NCBI GenBank assembly: GCA_016280855.1
Contig: JAEEHP010000023.1
Span: forward strand, 1-64,000
Direction of reading: 5' to 3'
DNA: 64,000 bases
Origin: Bacteroidaceae bacterium
GTDB taxonomy: Bacteria; Bacteroidota; Bacteroidia; Bacteroidales; Bacteroidaceae
Shown: piece after piece, positions 35,659 to 44,842 of the stretch
Layout: every line of letters starts with the position of its first letter
Position numbering within the stretch: position 1 is the stretch's first letter
Position numbers and translations under genes: made by a program
Notes under the pieces: model-generated
What the model saw: only the letters and a program-made list of their open reading frames with translations
Databases searched by the model: none
What the model was told of the DNA's origin: nothing

Positions 35659-37584
35659 ATGAAACGCTCATTTCTTTTCAGCACTTTCCTTCTTGCCGCC
35701 GTCACACTCTTCGCGGCAAAAAGCACTCTGGTCACTCGCATCGACCCCACCGACTGGTATGTGGGGCTGCGTCATTCGTCGTTGCAGCTGATGGTCTATG
35801 GTCCCGGCATCCGCGAAGCCGCAGTTACCACCTCCCGCACCGATGTACGCATCGACTCGCTGGTACGACTCGACTCGCCCAACTATCTTCTCGTCTATCT
35901 CGATTTAAAGGAATCACGCGCAGGCGAGCTTCCCCTGACCTTCACCATCGGCAAGCGTAAGCAGACTGTGGCCTACCAGCTCCGTGAACGCGAGAAGGCC
36001 GGTGCCGAGCGCGAGGGCTTCACCAACGCCGACGTCCTCTACCTGCTCATGCCCGACCGCTTCGCCCAAGGCCCCAACCACCAAAAGCAGATCAAGGGCT
36101 TGAACGCCTATGTGGAGAACCGCCAGGAGCCCAGCCTGCGACACGGCGGCGACCTCGAAGGCATACGTCAGCACCTCGACTATTTCAACGACCTCGGCGT
36201 AACGGCACTTTGGTTCACCCCTGTGCTCGAGAACAATTCGCCCGACGACGGCACCGCCTCGACCTATCACGGCTACGCCACCACCGACTACTATCGCGTC
36301 GATCCCCGCTTCGGCACCAATGCCCAGTATCGCGCCTTCATCGACGATGCCCATGCCCATGGCCTCAAGGTCGTCATGGACATGATCTTCAACCATTGCG
36401 GCTTCGACCATCCATGGGTCGCCGACCTCCCCGCCAAGGACTGGCTCAACACCAGCGAATGGCTGCCCGGACACGACCGCCGCAACGAGAAAGGCCACGT
36501 CATCACGGGCGACGGCTTCGTGCAGACGTCCTACAAGATCACGCCCGTCTTTGACCCCTACGCTTCGGAAGTGGATCTGCGCGAGACCGTGGACGGATGG
36601 TTCGTTTCGTCCATGCCCGACCTCAACCACCGCAACCATCACCTCATGACCTACCTCATCCAGAGCTCCATCTGGTGGATAGAGACTGCTGGCATCGACG
36701 GCATACGCATGGACACCTACCCCTATGCCGATGCACGTGGCATGGCCCGCTGGATGAAGACGCTCGACGAGGAATACCCCAACTTCAACGTCGTCGGAGA
36801 GACCTGGGTCACCGAACCGGCCTACACGGCAGCCTGGCAGAAGGACTCACGACTGACGCCCTACAACTCCTATCTCAAGACCGTCATGGACTTCAGCTTC
36901 TTCGACAAGCTCGCCAAGGCCAAGAAGGAGGAGACAGATGCCTGGTGGGACGGCTACAACCGTCTGTACAACAGCTTCCTCTACGACTATCTCTACGTTG
37001 ACCCGACGCACGTGATGGCTTTCGTCGACAACCACGACACCGACCGATTCCTCGAGAACACGCAGGATGCCGACCGCCTGCAATGCGCCCTTGCACTGCT
37101 GCTCACAGCTCCACGCATTCCACAGCTATACTATGGTACCGAGATCCTCATGAACGGCACGAAGGAAGTCACCGACGGCCTCGTACGCAAGGACTTCCCC
37201 GGAGGCTTCCCCGGCGATCAGCAAAACGCCTTTACGGCTGAAGGCCGCACGCAAGCGCAGCAGGCGATGTTCCAATGGCTGAGCCGCCTGCTCCATTGGC
37301 GCAAAGGCAACGAAACCATCATTCGCGGCTACACGACACAGTTCACACCGTGGAAAGGCGTGTACGTCATCGCCCGACGCTGGCACCGCGACACGGTGAT
37401 CACCGTCATCAACGGCACCTCCAAACAAGCCGTGTTCGAAGTCAGCCGATTCGCCGAACTGCTCGACACCACCGCCACCGCCACCAGCCTCAAGGCCGTC
37501 GACGTCCCCACCGGACGCACGTTTGACCTCAGCCGTGATGTCACGCTGGCACCTCATGAAGCCCTCGTACTCAATCTGGAATAA
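35659..37584 (+). CDS. GH13 alpha-amylase family enzyme, cyclomaltodextrinase/neopullulanase type
   Basis: The 641-residue secreted enzyme hydrolyses alpha-1,4 glucans. It has a signal peptide (LLAAVTLFA), an N-terminal beta-domain typical of cyclomaltodextrinases, a GH13 barrel and a C-terminal beta-domain. The catalytic nucleophile is Asp352 in GIRMDTYP, the acid/base Glu381 in VVGETWV, and the third carboxylate Asp460 in DNHDTD; the family I motif VVMDMIFNH is also present. It probably acts in the periplasm on oligosaccharides, as SusA does. No susCD pair is nearby in this window. Confidence 0.92.
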   Translation: MKRSFLFSTFLLAAVTLFAAKSTLVTRIDPTDWYVGLRHSSLQLMVYGPGIREAAVTTSRTDVRIDSLVRLDSPNYLLVYLDLKESRAGELPLTFTIGKRKQTVAYQLREREKAGAEREGFTNADVLYLLMPDRFAQGPNHQKQIKGLNAYVENRQEPSLRHGGDLEGIRQHLDYFNDLGVTALWFTPVLENNSPDDGTASTYHGYATTDYYRVDPRFGTNAQYRAFIDDAHAHGLKVVMDMIFNHCGFDHPWVADLPAKDWLNTSEWLPGHDRRNEKGHVITGDGFVQTSYKITPVFDPYASEVDLRETVDGWFVSSMPDLNHRNHHLMTYLIQSSIWWIETAGIDGIRMDTYPYADARGMARWMKTLDEEYPNFNVVGETWVTEPAYTAAWQKDSRLTPYNSYLKTVMDFSFFDKLAKAKKEETDAWWDGYNRLYNSFLYDYLYVDPTHVMAFVDNHDTDRFLENTQDADRLQCALALLLTAPRIPQLYYGTEILMNGTKEVTDGLVRKDFPGGFPGDQQNAFTAEGRTQAQQAMFQWLSRLLHWRKGNETIIRGYTTQFTPWKGVYVIARRWHRDTVITVINGTSKQAVFEVSRFAELLDTTATATSLKAVDVPTGRTFDLSRDVTLAPHEALVLNLE

Positions 37585-37601
37585 CCCAAAAAGAAAGCAC
37601 T

Positions 37602-37949
37602 ATGCCACTCAATCCCAACAAAGACCTCAAACAATACTACTCCATCGCCGAGGTCAGCGAGATGTTCGACCTCCCGGCATCGCTGCTGCGATACTGGGAA
37701 AAGGAATTTCCGACCATCAATCCCAAGAAGGGCGGCAACAACGTGAGGATGTACACCAAGGAGGACATCGAGGAGATACGCCTCATCAACGATCTCGTGA
37801 AAGGCCGCAACATGAAGCTGGCCGCCGCACGCGAACTCATCCAACGCAACCGCGAAGGTGCCAAGAACAGCAGCGACCTGCTACTCCGGCTCACCAATGT
37901 GCGCGAACAGCTGTTGGACATCAAGAGGTCGCTCGATGCCATTGTGTAA
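37602..37949 (+). CDS. MerR-family transcriptional regulator
   Basis: The 115-residue protein has the MerR winged-helix DNA-binding domain (YYSIAEVSEMFDLPASLLRYWEKEFPTINPKKGGNNVRMYTKEDIEEIRLI) and a short C-terminal coiled-coil for dimerisation. There is no effector domain. This stand-alone form follows a GH13 gene by 17 bases, but its target is unknown. Confidence 0.88.
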   Translation: MPLNPNKDLKQYYSIAEVSEMFDLPASLLRYWEKEFPTINPKKGGNNVRMYTKEDIEEIRLINDLVKGRNMKLAAARELIQRNREGAKNSSDLLLRLTNVREQLLDIKRSLDAIV

Positions 37950-37966
37950 TATATTGGACATGTGAA

Positions 37967-39223
37967 ATGAAACGATTAACAACCATCCGACTCACCCTGC
38001 TTCTCACCCTCGTCACGCTCACGGCAGCAGCACAGAAAGAGAACCAGTTCGCCGTGGATGCACAGCTGCGCACCCGTGGAGAGTACGACAACGGCTATGC
38101 CACCCTACGCTCGCAAGGCCAGGAGCCCATATTCTATATCTCCGACCGGGCACGCATCGCCCTTGACTACCAACGCAAGAACCTGGAGCTGAAAGCCTCC
38201 GTTCAACACACGGGCATCTGGGGCAGGGAAGATATCAACAAAGGCGCCGGCAACGTCACGCTCAACGAAGCCTGGGGAAAGATGACCTTCGACCCCGGCA
38301 TCTTCGTGCAGATCGGTCGCATGCCCCTCTCCTACGACGACGAACGTCTCCTGGGCGCTGCCGACTGGAACAATGCCGGCAACTGGCACGATGCCCTGCG
38401 CTTAGGTTTTGAGAACAACGTCCACCGCGTCCACCTCTTCGCCACCTACAACCAGAACACCTCCGACACCCACGGCGGCTACTACGCCAAGGTCATGCCC
38501 TACAAACAGATGCAGGGACTGTGGTACCACGTCGATCTCCTTCCCCAGATGCCCCTCGGCATCTCACTCCTCGCCCTGAACATCGGCTACGAGGACGGCA
38601 AGGCCGAAAGCGGTCACACCCGTTTCATGCAAACCTTCGGCGGCTACGTCAACTTCCGTCCGGAGCCTTTCTTCGTCGATGCTTCCTTCTACTACCAACG
38701 TGGCAAGGACAGCTCCTCCGACTACGTCTCGGCCTTCATGGCATCAGGCAATGTCAGCTACGACGTGCTCGGCTATCTCGACATCCGTGCCGGCTACGAC
38801 TACCTCAGCGGCAACGACGGCCTGAACTACAACCAGCACGCTTTCGATCCCCTGTTCGGCACGCACCACAAGTTCTTCGGCGCTATGGATTATTTCGTCG
38901 GTCGCGTCGGCTTCGGCTTGCAGGACATCCACGCCGGCCTCACCGGTCACTTTGGCCGGCACGTTGACCTCAGCGCCGACTACCATCGCATCTCGATGGC
39001 CGAATCCGTCTATGGTTTCCATTTCGGCAAGCATCTCGCCGACGAAGTGGACATTCACCTCAGTGCCAGGATCATGAAGGACGTCACGCTCACGGCCGGC
39101 TACTCGATGATGTTCGCACAGGAAAATCTCGCCTACATCAAAGGTGGCGACCACACGAGCTGGCAGGACTGGGCATGGCTGAGTCTCAACATCAATCCAC
39201 GTATTCTGTTCACCACATGGTAA
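37967..39223 (+). CDS. Outer-membrane beta-barrel, alginate-export/porin-like
   Basis: The 418-residue protein starts at the ATG at 37967 with a signal peptide (LTLLLTLVTLTAAAQ). Alternating polar/hydrophobic strands (LELKASVQHTGIWG, VFVQIGRMPLSYDDERL-like, DIRAGYDYLSG, ILFTTW at the C-terminus) and the terminal aromatic Trp suggest a barrel. The pattern RTRGEY...GRMPL...DWNNAGNWHDALRL resembles the alginate_exp family. It may pass or sense sugars, but this is uncertain. It follows the MerR gene by 17 bases and precedes xseA. Confidence 0.72.
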   Translation: MKRLTTIRLTLLLTLVTLTAAAQKENQFAVDAQLRTRGEYDNGYATLRSQGQEPIFYISDRARIALDYQRKNLELKASVQHTGIWGREDINKGAGNVTLNEAWGKMTFDPGIFVQIGRMPLSYDDERLLGAADWNNAGNWHDALRLGFENNVHRVHLFATYNQNTSDTHGGYYAKVMPYKQMQGLWYHVDLLPQMPLGISLLALNIGYEDGKAESGHTRFMQTFGGYVNFRPEPFFVDASFYYQRGKDSSSDYVSAFMASGNVSYDVLGYLDIRAGYDYLSGNDGLNYNQHAFDPLFGTHHKFFGAMDYFVGRVGFGLQDIHAGLTGHFGRHVDLSADYHRISMAESVYGFHFGKHLADEVDIHLSARIMKDVTLTAGYSMMFAQENLAYIKGGDHTSWQDWAWLSLNINPRILFTTW

Positions 39224-39236
39224 GCGCTCCGCGGTC

Positions 39237-40562
39237 ATGGAAACGCTCACCCTATACCAGCTCAACACCCTCGTCCGCGATGTTCTCCAGCAGACGCTCG
39301 GCGACGAATACTGGGTCGAGGCCGAGATTGCCGAAGCCCGCGTGGCACAAAACGGCCATTGCTACCTCGATTTAGTGCAGAAGGACGACGCAGGCAACCA
39401 TTTCGTCGCCAAGGCCAGAGCCAACCTTTGGGCACGCAACTACCAGATGCTGGCACCCCTCTTCGAACGGGCTACGGGCGAGAAGCTGCGGGCAGGACTC
39501 AAGGTGCGCGTTCAGGTCACCGTCGAGTTCCATGAGTTCTACGGCTACGCCCTCAACATCCTCGATATCGACCCCACCTTCACCATGGGCGACCTCGTCC
39601 GTCGTCGTCGCGAGATTCTCGCACAGTTGGAAGCCGACGGCATCATCCACGACAATCAGGCGCTGCAGCTGCCTCGCCTCGTCAAACGCATCGCCGTAGT
39701 CTCGTCGGCCGGTGCTGCCGGCTATGGTGACTTCTGCAACCAGTTGGCTCACAACGACTACGGTCTGCACTTCGAGGTGCGTCTCTTCGCCGCCGTCATG
39801 CAGGGAGCCAACGTCGAGGAGAGCGTGCTGGCAGCGCTCGCAGCCATCGCCGCCGAGGCCGACCGATGGGACTGCATCGTCATCATCCGTGGCGGCGGTG
39901 CCACCAGCGACCTATCCGATTTCGACAGCTACCCCCTTGCTGCCGCCGTAGCACAGATGCCCCTGCCCGTCATCGTGGGCATCGGCCATGAGCGCGACGA
40001 GACGGTGCTCGATACCGTAGCCCACACGCGCGTCAAGACCCCCACCGCCGCTGCTGCCTTCCTCATCGACCTCGGTGCCCAGCAGCTCGCAGCCTTGGAC
40101 GCGCTGCAACGACAGCTTACCCTTCATGCCCGTCATCAGCTGGATCACGCCCGTCAGCGACTCACCCATCTCACCACACTCCTGCCCCATTATTTCTCAT
40201 CCTACCACGAGCGCCAGCTGCGCCGTCTCGCGCAGCTCTCCCTGCGTCTCGCCACCGCACCGCGCCAACGTCTGCTCACAGGGCGCCACCGCATGGAGCT
40301 CCTGCACAACCGCTTCACCCAAAGTGCACGTCTGCGCCTGCAAAAGGCAACCTTCAAGGTGCAAGCCTACGAGCAGCGCCTCACCGCGCTCGACCCTACG
40401 CTCCTGCTGCGCCGCGGCTATTCCCTCACCCACACCTCCGACGGCCGCCTCGTCCGTTCCATCAACGACGTCCACCCCGCCGACACCCTTCACACGCGCA
40501 TCGCCGACGGCACCATCACAGCTGCCGTGGTTGCGATTAACGAAAACGAGAACAAAGACTAA
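39237..40562 (+). CDS. xseA: Exodeoxyribonuclease VII large subunit
   Basis: XseA is the catalytic large subunit of a metal-independent single-strand exonuclease used in mismatch repair and recombination. The 441-residue protein has the N-terminal OB fold (YWVEAEIAEARVAQNGHCYLDLVQKD), the catalytic core (KRIAVVSSAGAAGYGDF, IIRGGGATSDLSDFDSYPLA, VIVGIGHERDETVLDTVAHTRVKTPTAAAAFL) and a coiled-coil. The small subunit gene lies 2.8 kb downstream, separated by a glycosidase gene. Its C-terminus (NENENKD) is encoded by an A-rich repeat. Confidence 0.95.
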   Translation: METLTLYQLNTLVRDVLQQTLGDEYWVEAEIAEARVAQNGHCYLDLVQKDDAGNHFVAKARANLWARNYQMLAPLFERATGEKLRAGLKVRVQVTVEFHEFYGYALNILDIDPTFTMGDLVRRRREILAQLEADGIIHDNQALQLPRLVKRIAVVSSAGAAGYGDFCNQLAHNDYGLHFEVRLFAAVMQGANVEESVLAALAAIAAEADRWDCIVIIRGGGATSDLSDFDSYPLAAAVAQMPLPVIVGIGHERDETVLDTVAHTRVKTPTAAAAFLIDLGAQQLAALDALQRQLTLHARHQLDHARQRLTHLTTLLPHYFSSYHERQLRRLAQLSLRLATAPRQRLLTGRHRMELLHNRFTQSARLRLQKATFKVQAYEQRLTALDPTLLLRRGYSLTHTSDGRLVRSINDVHPADTLHTRIADGTITAAVVAINENENKD

Positions 40563-40572
40563 AACGAAAAAG

Positions 40573-40597
40573 AGAAAAGTGAAAAGTGAAAAGTGAA
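40573..40597. repeat. Short heptamer array (GAAAAGT)
   Basis: Three to four GAAAAGT units lie between xseA and the glycosidase gene. It is a short array of the intergenic class. Confidence 0.7.
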
Positions 40598-40637
40598 AAA
40601 TAAAAGTAACTTTCAACTCATCAACTTACCAAAGATA

Positions 40638-43376
40638 ATGAACAAACTATTATTGCCCACAATTACACTGTGCATGATGCTGACAACGGCTCAAGCACAA
40701 AGTGTCATTTTCCCACAAGAGCAGCAGGCAGGTACAGCTTCGGTCACGGCTTATGCACTCCCCTCCTCCGAAATGTACGCCATCGGCAACGACCTCTTTT
40801 CGGCCGGCTATGCGAAGGCCGACGGCGTCATGCGTTTTGCTGGCTGCGAGGCTTTAGGCCTGAAAGGCGGTACGGAATTGTTTGCCATTCGATTCGGCAA
40901 CGGCGCTGAAGTGAAAGCCTCCGAGATGACCCTCGATGACGTACGCACGGCTGATCTTAACGCCGACGCAGCCGCCGCAAAAGGCTCACTAAAATTGCCA
41001 GGAAAGGCCATAGAAGCCGACTTCACCTACAAAGACCTCAGCCTCACGTGGCGTGCTGTACTACGCGACGGCTCACACTACCTTCGCACTGAGCTAGAGT
41101 TGACAGCACAGGCCGACGTCGCCATGAACGCCATCATACCGATGCTTTATTCCGTGGACCTCAATAGCAGCGAGCAACCGCCAGCCGTAGTGGGCAACAC
41201 CCGTGGAGCCGTCATCGCCAGCGACAAGATCTTTGCCGGCCTCGAAACGCCGATGGGCAAGAACAGCGTCGTCAGCGCTCAGGGCTCCGTTATCGCCGTG
41301 CCCTTTGCATTCACGGCTTGGACGGGAACGACGTTCGGCTGGGTTCCTGGCAGCGCTACGCCACAAGGCATCCTTGCCCTGGGCTTGTCCACCGACTACA
41401 TCACCGCTACGCAAGGCTATCTCGCCATTCACGAGAGCGGCCGCCACAGCGTGAAGTTTCAATACACCAGCGGTTACCATCGTCTCGACATCGCAGGCGT
41501 CGATGTCGTGGATCCGCTGACGGGCGACGTCGTAGCCAGCGACTACCACAAAGGCACCACGGGTGGCAGTAGCAGTCGCAACACCTACACACTCACTATC
41601 CCCGAGGCCGGCTACTATCTCGTGCGCTATTTCCGCGACTTGACCGAAGAACGTACAGGCGCCATCACCGGCTCGTTCAATTCCAACGGCACCATCACGT
41701 GGAGCGGCACTGTTGTAGCCGCCGACGTGGTTTACGACGGCGCCGCATCGGTGCTTGCCGAAAACGTGCTGCACCTGCCGGCAGCCACAGAAACGAGCAT
41801 CTGCGGCGAGTGGAGCCGTCAGGCTACGCTCAAGGCCGGACAGACTTGGAAGGTCAGCGCCGTCGTAGGGCTCATCGCTCCGGGGCAGGCCCGTCGTTCC
41901 TTCCTTTGCTACAGTGAGCGTGAGCGCGCCGTACCGTGGCGACCGTTCCCGATGTACAACTCGTGGTTTGAACTGAACATCGACCGCAACAATGACCAGC
42001 ACTACACTACCAACTTCAACGAAGCGCAATGCATGCAAGTCCTCGACCAGTGGAAGACACACCTCTTCGACAAGTACGGCGTGGGCATCGGTTCCTTCGT
42101 CTGGGACGACGGATGGGATGAATACGGCACGTGGCAGTTCAACCCCAACTTCCCCAACGGTTTCCAGCTCCTCAGCGACAAAGCCGCAGCTATGGACTCG
42201 CACATCGGTGCCTGGCTCGGGCCGGTCGGCGGCTACGGGCAAAGCGGCAACTACCGCCGCAACTATTGGAGCTCGCGTGGCGGCATGCAGCTCTCCAATC
42301 CGGCCTACTATAACGTCTTCCTTGAACGCACGAGCTTTATGCTCAACACCTACCACTTCAACTATTTCAAGTTCGACGGCATCAGCGCGCAGTTCAGCGC
42401 CTTAGGTCCCGACGGCGGTGCCACGGGCGAGGAGAATGCCGAGGGCATCATCGACATCGAGCGCCGACTGCGCGAGGTCAAGCCCGACGTGTTCTTCAAC
42501 ACCACAGTAGGCACGTGGGCATCGCCCTTCTGGTTCCAGGTCTCTGATGCCGTTTGGCGCCAGGAGAATGACTGGGGCACTATCGGCGACCAAGGCAACT
42601 CACGCGAACAGTGGATCACCTATCGCGACCGCCTCGTCTATCAGAACTTCGTGCAGAACTCACCGCTTTGCCCCATCAACGCGCTGATGACCCACGGCTT
42701 CATGCTATCCAAATACGGAGGCGGCGTAGCCAACATGAGCCGCTCTTATGCCGACGTCGTGCGCGAGTTGCGCTGCGCCTTTGCCTGTGGCAGCGGCATG
42801 GTTGAGGTCTATGCCGACTACGCCCTGATGAACAGCATCAGCAACGGCAAGCTCTGGGGCGACCTCGCCGAATGCATCCGATGGCAGAAGGCGCAGGAGG
42901 ATGTGCTGCCCGACGTTCATTGGGTTGGTGGGAATCCGTGGGACGGCAGCCGGGCTAACGTCTATGGCTGGGCTGCGTGGAACGGCAAGAAGGCCACCCT
43001 CGCGCTGCGCAATCCCGCGGCTTCGCGACAGACCTTCGTCACGACGTTGCGCGAGGCGCTTGATATCCCCGACTACATCCACACCACCATCACCTTCAGC
43101 AAAGCCTTCACGCAGAACAACCTCTCCGGTCTTCCTGTCGGCGAGCCCATTGATATCGACACCCAGCTCTCGCTCTCCTTAGCCGCCTCCTACGTGTATG
43201 TCTTCAATGGCAGCGATGGCAGTGATCCCGATGCCATTGGCGAGGTGCAGTCCGAGGAGCGCGCGACCGGCAATGCTCAGAAGGCTGCACCAACCTACGA
43301 CCTCTCCGGCCGACCCGTAGGCAGGAACCACCACGGCATCACGATTACCCAAGGACAAAAAACATTCAATAAATAG
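40638..43376 (+). CDS. Clan GH-D-like glycoside hydrolase (alpha-galactosidase-related), secreted
   Basis: With the ATG at 40638 the protein has 912 residues and a signal peptide (LPTITLCMMLTTAQAQ). The N-terminal 430 residues are beta-rich. A TIM barrel follows with FVWDDGWDEYG near residue 488 and YFKFDGIS near 578, the K-x-D nucleophile pattern of clan GH-D (GH27/GH36). The C-terminal region is again beta-rich, ending with a Gly-rich tail like a type IX sorting or linker segment. The exact family and substrate cannot be fixed by eye; some relatives are labelled enterotoxin. It splits xseA from xseB. Confidence 0.7.
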   Translation: MNKLLLPTITLCMMLTTAQAQSVIFPQEQQAGTASVTAYALPSSEMYAIGNDLFSAGYAKADGVMRFAGCEALGLKGGTELFAIRFGNGAEVKASEMTLDDVRTADLNADAAAAKGSLKLPGKAIEADFTYKDLSLTWRAVLRDGSHYLRTELELTAQADVAMNAIIPMLYSVDLNSSEQPPAVVGNTRGAVIASDKIFAGLETPMGKNSVVSAQGSVIAVPFAFTAWTGTTFGWVPGSATPQGILALGLSTDYITATQGYLAIHESGRHSVKFQYTSGYHRLDIAGVDVVDPLTGDVVASDYHKGTTGGSSSRNTYTLTIPEAGYYLVRYFRDLTEERTGAITGSFNSNGTITWSGTVVAADVVYDGAASVLAENVLHLPAATETSICGEWSRQATLKAGQTWKVSAVVGLIAPGQARRSFLCYSERERAVPWRPFPMYNSWFELNIDRNNDQHYTTNFNEAQCMQVLDQWKTHLFDKYGVGIGSFVWDDGWDEYGTWQFNPNFPNGFQLLSDKAAAMDSHIGAWLGPVGGYGQSGNYRRNYWSSRGGMQLSNPAYYNVFLERTSFMLNTYHFNYFKFDGISAQFSALGPDGGATGEENAEGIIDIERRLREVKPDVFFNTTVGTWASPFWFQVSDAVWRQENDWGTIGDQGNSREQWITYRDRLVYQNFVQNSPLCPINALMTHGFMLSKYGGGVANMSRSYADVVRELRCAFACGSGMVEVYADYALMNSISNGKLWGDLAECIRWQKAQEDVLPDVHWVGGNPWDGSRANVYGWAAWNGKKATLALRNPAASRQTFVTTLREALDIPDYIHTTITFSKAFTQNNLSGLPVGEPIDIDTQLSLSLAASYVYVFNGSDGSDPDAIGEVQSEERATGNAQKAAPTYDLSGRPVGRNHHGITITQGQKTFNK

Positions 43377-43379
43377 CTT

Positions 43380-43580
43380 ATGTTAACCTACGAAACCGCC
43401 ATGGAGCGCCTCGAAGCGCTGGCACGCGAAATGGAAAACGGCGACATCGTCATCGACGAACTCGCCACGAAACTCAATGAAGCCCAACAACTGCTGGCCT
43501 TCTGCAAGGACAAACTCACCAAAGCCGAAGATGAAGTGAAACGATTGCTCGAAGATGACGAGCGGAATGACGAAGGTTAA
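43380..43580 (+). CDS. xseB: Exodeoxyribonuclease VII small subunit
   Basis: This is a 66-residue helical protein (YETAMERLEALAREMENGDIVIDELATKLNEAQQLLAFCKDKLTKAEDEVKRLL), the normal XseB size and pattern. It binds XseA to form active exonuclease VII. It starts four bases after the glycosidase stop, so it may depend on the xseA-glycosidase transcript. Confidence 0.92.
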   Translation: MLTYETAMERLEALAREMENGDIVIDELATKLNEAQQLLAFCKDKLTKAEDEVKRLLEDDERNDEG

Positions 43581-43601
43581 TTTCTTACGCAGAAACGCAA
43601 A

Positions 43602-43637
43602 AAACTTTCAACTTTCAACTTTCAACTTTCAACTTTT
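43602..43637. repeat. Heptamer array (ACTTTCA) before ilvE promoter
   Basis: Four ACTTTCA units directly precede a TTACCTTTGC -7 box. It matches the arrays before tadA and the VTC gene with two base changes over 51 bases. Confidence 0.9.
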
Positions 43638-43640
43638 TAT

Positions 43641-43648
43641 TACCTTTG
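43641..43648 (+). promoter_or_regulatory. -7 box of ilvE promoter (TACCTTTG)
   Basis: A TAnnTTTG match lies 34 bases before the ilvE ATG. The -33 region is formed by heptamer repeats and has no TTTG. Confidence 0.72.
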
Positions 43649-43682
43649 CGGCCAAATTTATTCACCAAACGCAAGAAGCAAC

Positions 43683-44705
43683 ATGAAAGAAATCGATTGG
43701 AGCAATCTGTCCTTCGGCTACATGCCGACCGACTATAACGTCCGCTGCAACTACCACAACGGCAAATGGGGTGAGATCGAAGTCCACTCCGAGGAGACAA
43801 TACCCATGAGCATGGCCGCCACCTGCCTCCACTACGGTCAGGAAGCCTTCGAGGGCCTGAAAGCCTACCGCTGTCCCGACGGCAAGGTGCGCATCTTCCG
43901 TCCCACCGAGAACGCCGCCCGCCTGCAGGCCACCTGCCGCGGACTCGTCATGCCCGAGGTGCCCACCGAGATGTTCATCGAGATGGTCAAGAAGGTCGTG
44001 CGCCTCAACGAGCGCTTCATCCCGCCCTACGAGAGCGGTGCCACACTCTACATACGTCCCCTGCTCATCGGCACCACGCCGCAGGTCGGCGTCCATCCCG
44101 CCAGCGACTACCTCTTCCTCATCTTCGTCACCCCCGTAGGTCCCTACTTCAAGGGCGGCTTTGCCACCAATCCCTACGTCATCACACGCGACTACGACCG
44201 CTCAGCACCCCTCGGCACCGGCTGCTACAAGGTCGGCGGTAACTACGCCGCGAGCCTCCGTGCCAACAAGTGGGCGCACGACCAGGGCTACTCTTGCGAG
44301 TTCTACCTCGATGCCCGCGAGAAGCGGTACATCGACGAGTGCGGAGCCGCCAACTTCTTCGGCATCAAGGACGGCACCTACGTCACGCCGAAGTCCAACA
44401 GCATCCTGCCCTCCGTCACCAACATGAGCCTCATGCAGCTCGCCGAGGACCTCGGCCTGCGCGTCGAACGCCGTCAGATACCCCTCGAGGAACTCGATAC
44501 CTTCGAGGAGGCCGGCGCCTGCGGCACGGCAGCCGTCATCAGCCCCATCCAGCGCATCGACGATCCCGAGACAGGCCACAGCTACGTCTTCGCCAAGGAC
44601 GGTCAACCCGGACCCGTCTCCACCAAGCTCTACCGCAAGCTCGTCGCCATTCAGTACGGCATCGAACCCGACACCCACGGATGGACAATGGTCGTGATAG
44701 AGTAA
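43683..44705 (+). CDS. ilvE: Branched-chain amino acid aminotransferase
   Basis: This 340-residue fold-type IV PLP enzyme transfers the amino group between glutamate and leucine, isoleucine or valine. Visible are the start of the BCAT II-like domain (NLSFGYMPTDYNVRCNYHNGKW), LYIRPLLIGT, the PLP lysine in GCYKVGGNYAASL (about residue 182), ECGAANFFGI and PSVTNMSLMQLAEDLG. The length is typical for the Bacteroidetes form. It has its own promoter and is followed by an inverted-repeat element. Confidence 0.95.
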   Translation: MKEIDWSNLSFGYMPTDYNVRCNYHNGKWGEIEVHSEETIPMSMAATCLHYGQEAFEGLKAYRCPDGKVRIFRPTENAARLQATCRGLVMPEVPTEMFIEMVKKVVRLNERFIPPYESGATLYIRPLLIGTTPQVGVHPASDYLFLIFVTPVGPYFKGGFATNPYVITRDYDRSAPLGTGCYKVGGNYAASLRANKWAHDQGYSCEFYLDAREKRYIDECGAANFFGIKDGTYVTPKSNSILPSVTNMSLMQLAEDLGLRVERRQIPLEELDTFEEAGACGTAAVISPIQRIDDPETGHSYVFAKDGQPGPVSTKLYRKLVAIQYGIEPDTHGWTMVVIE

Positions 44706-44718
44706 AAACATTCCTTAG

Positions 44719-44822
44719 ACAACGAATTACACGAATTATACGAATTATTTAAACCATCAATGGAATATCTGATTTGACGTTATGGTTAAGAATGATATCG
44801 TTTAATTCGTTTAATTCGTTGT
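44719..44822. repeat. Inverted-repeat element between ilvE and trmB
   Basis: ACGAATTA-type 9-base tandem units (44719-44747) and their inverse (44801-44822) flank about 60 bases of core. Arms match at 19 of 20 bases. It has the same plan as the elements at 4095 and 51488. It ends 20 bases before trmB. Confidence 0.75.
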
Positions 44823-44842
44823 GAAAGAGAAAAAGCAAGCTC

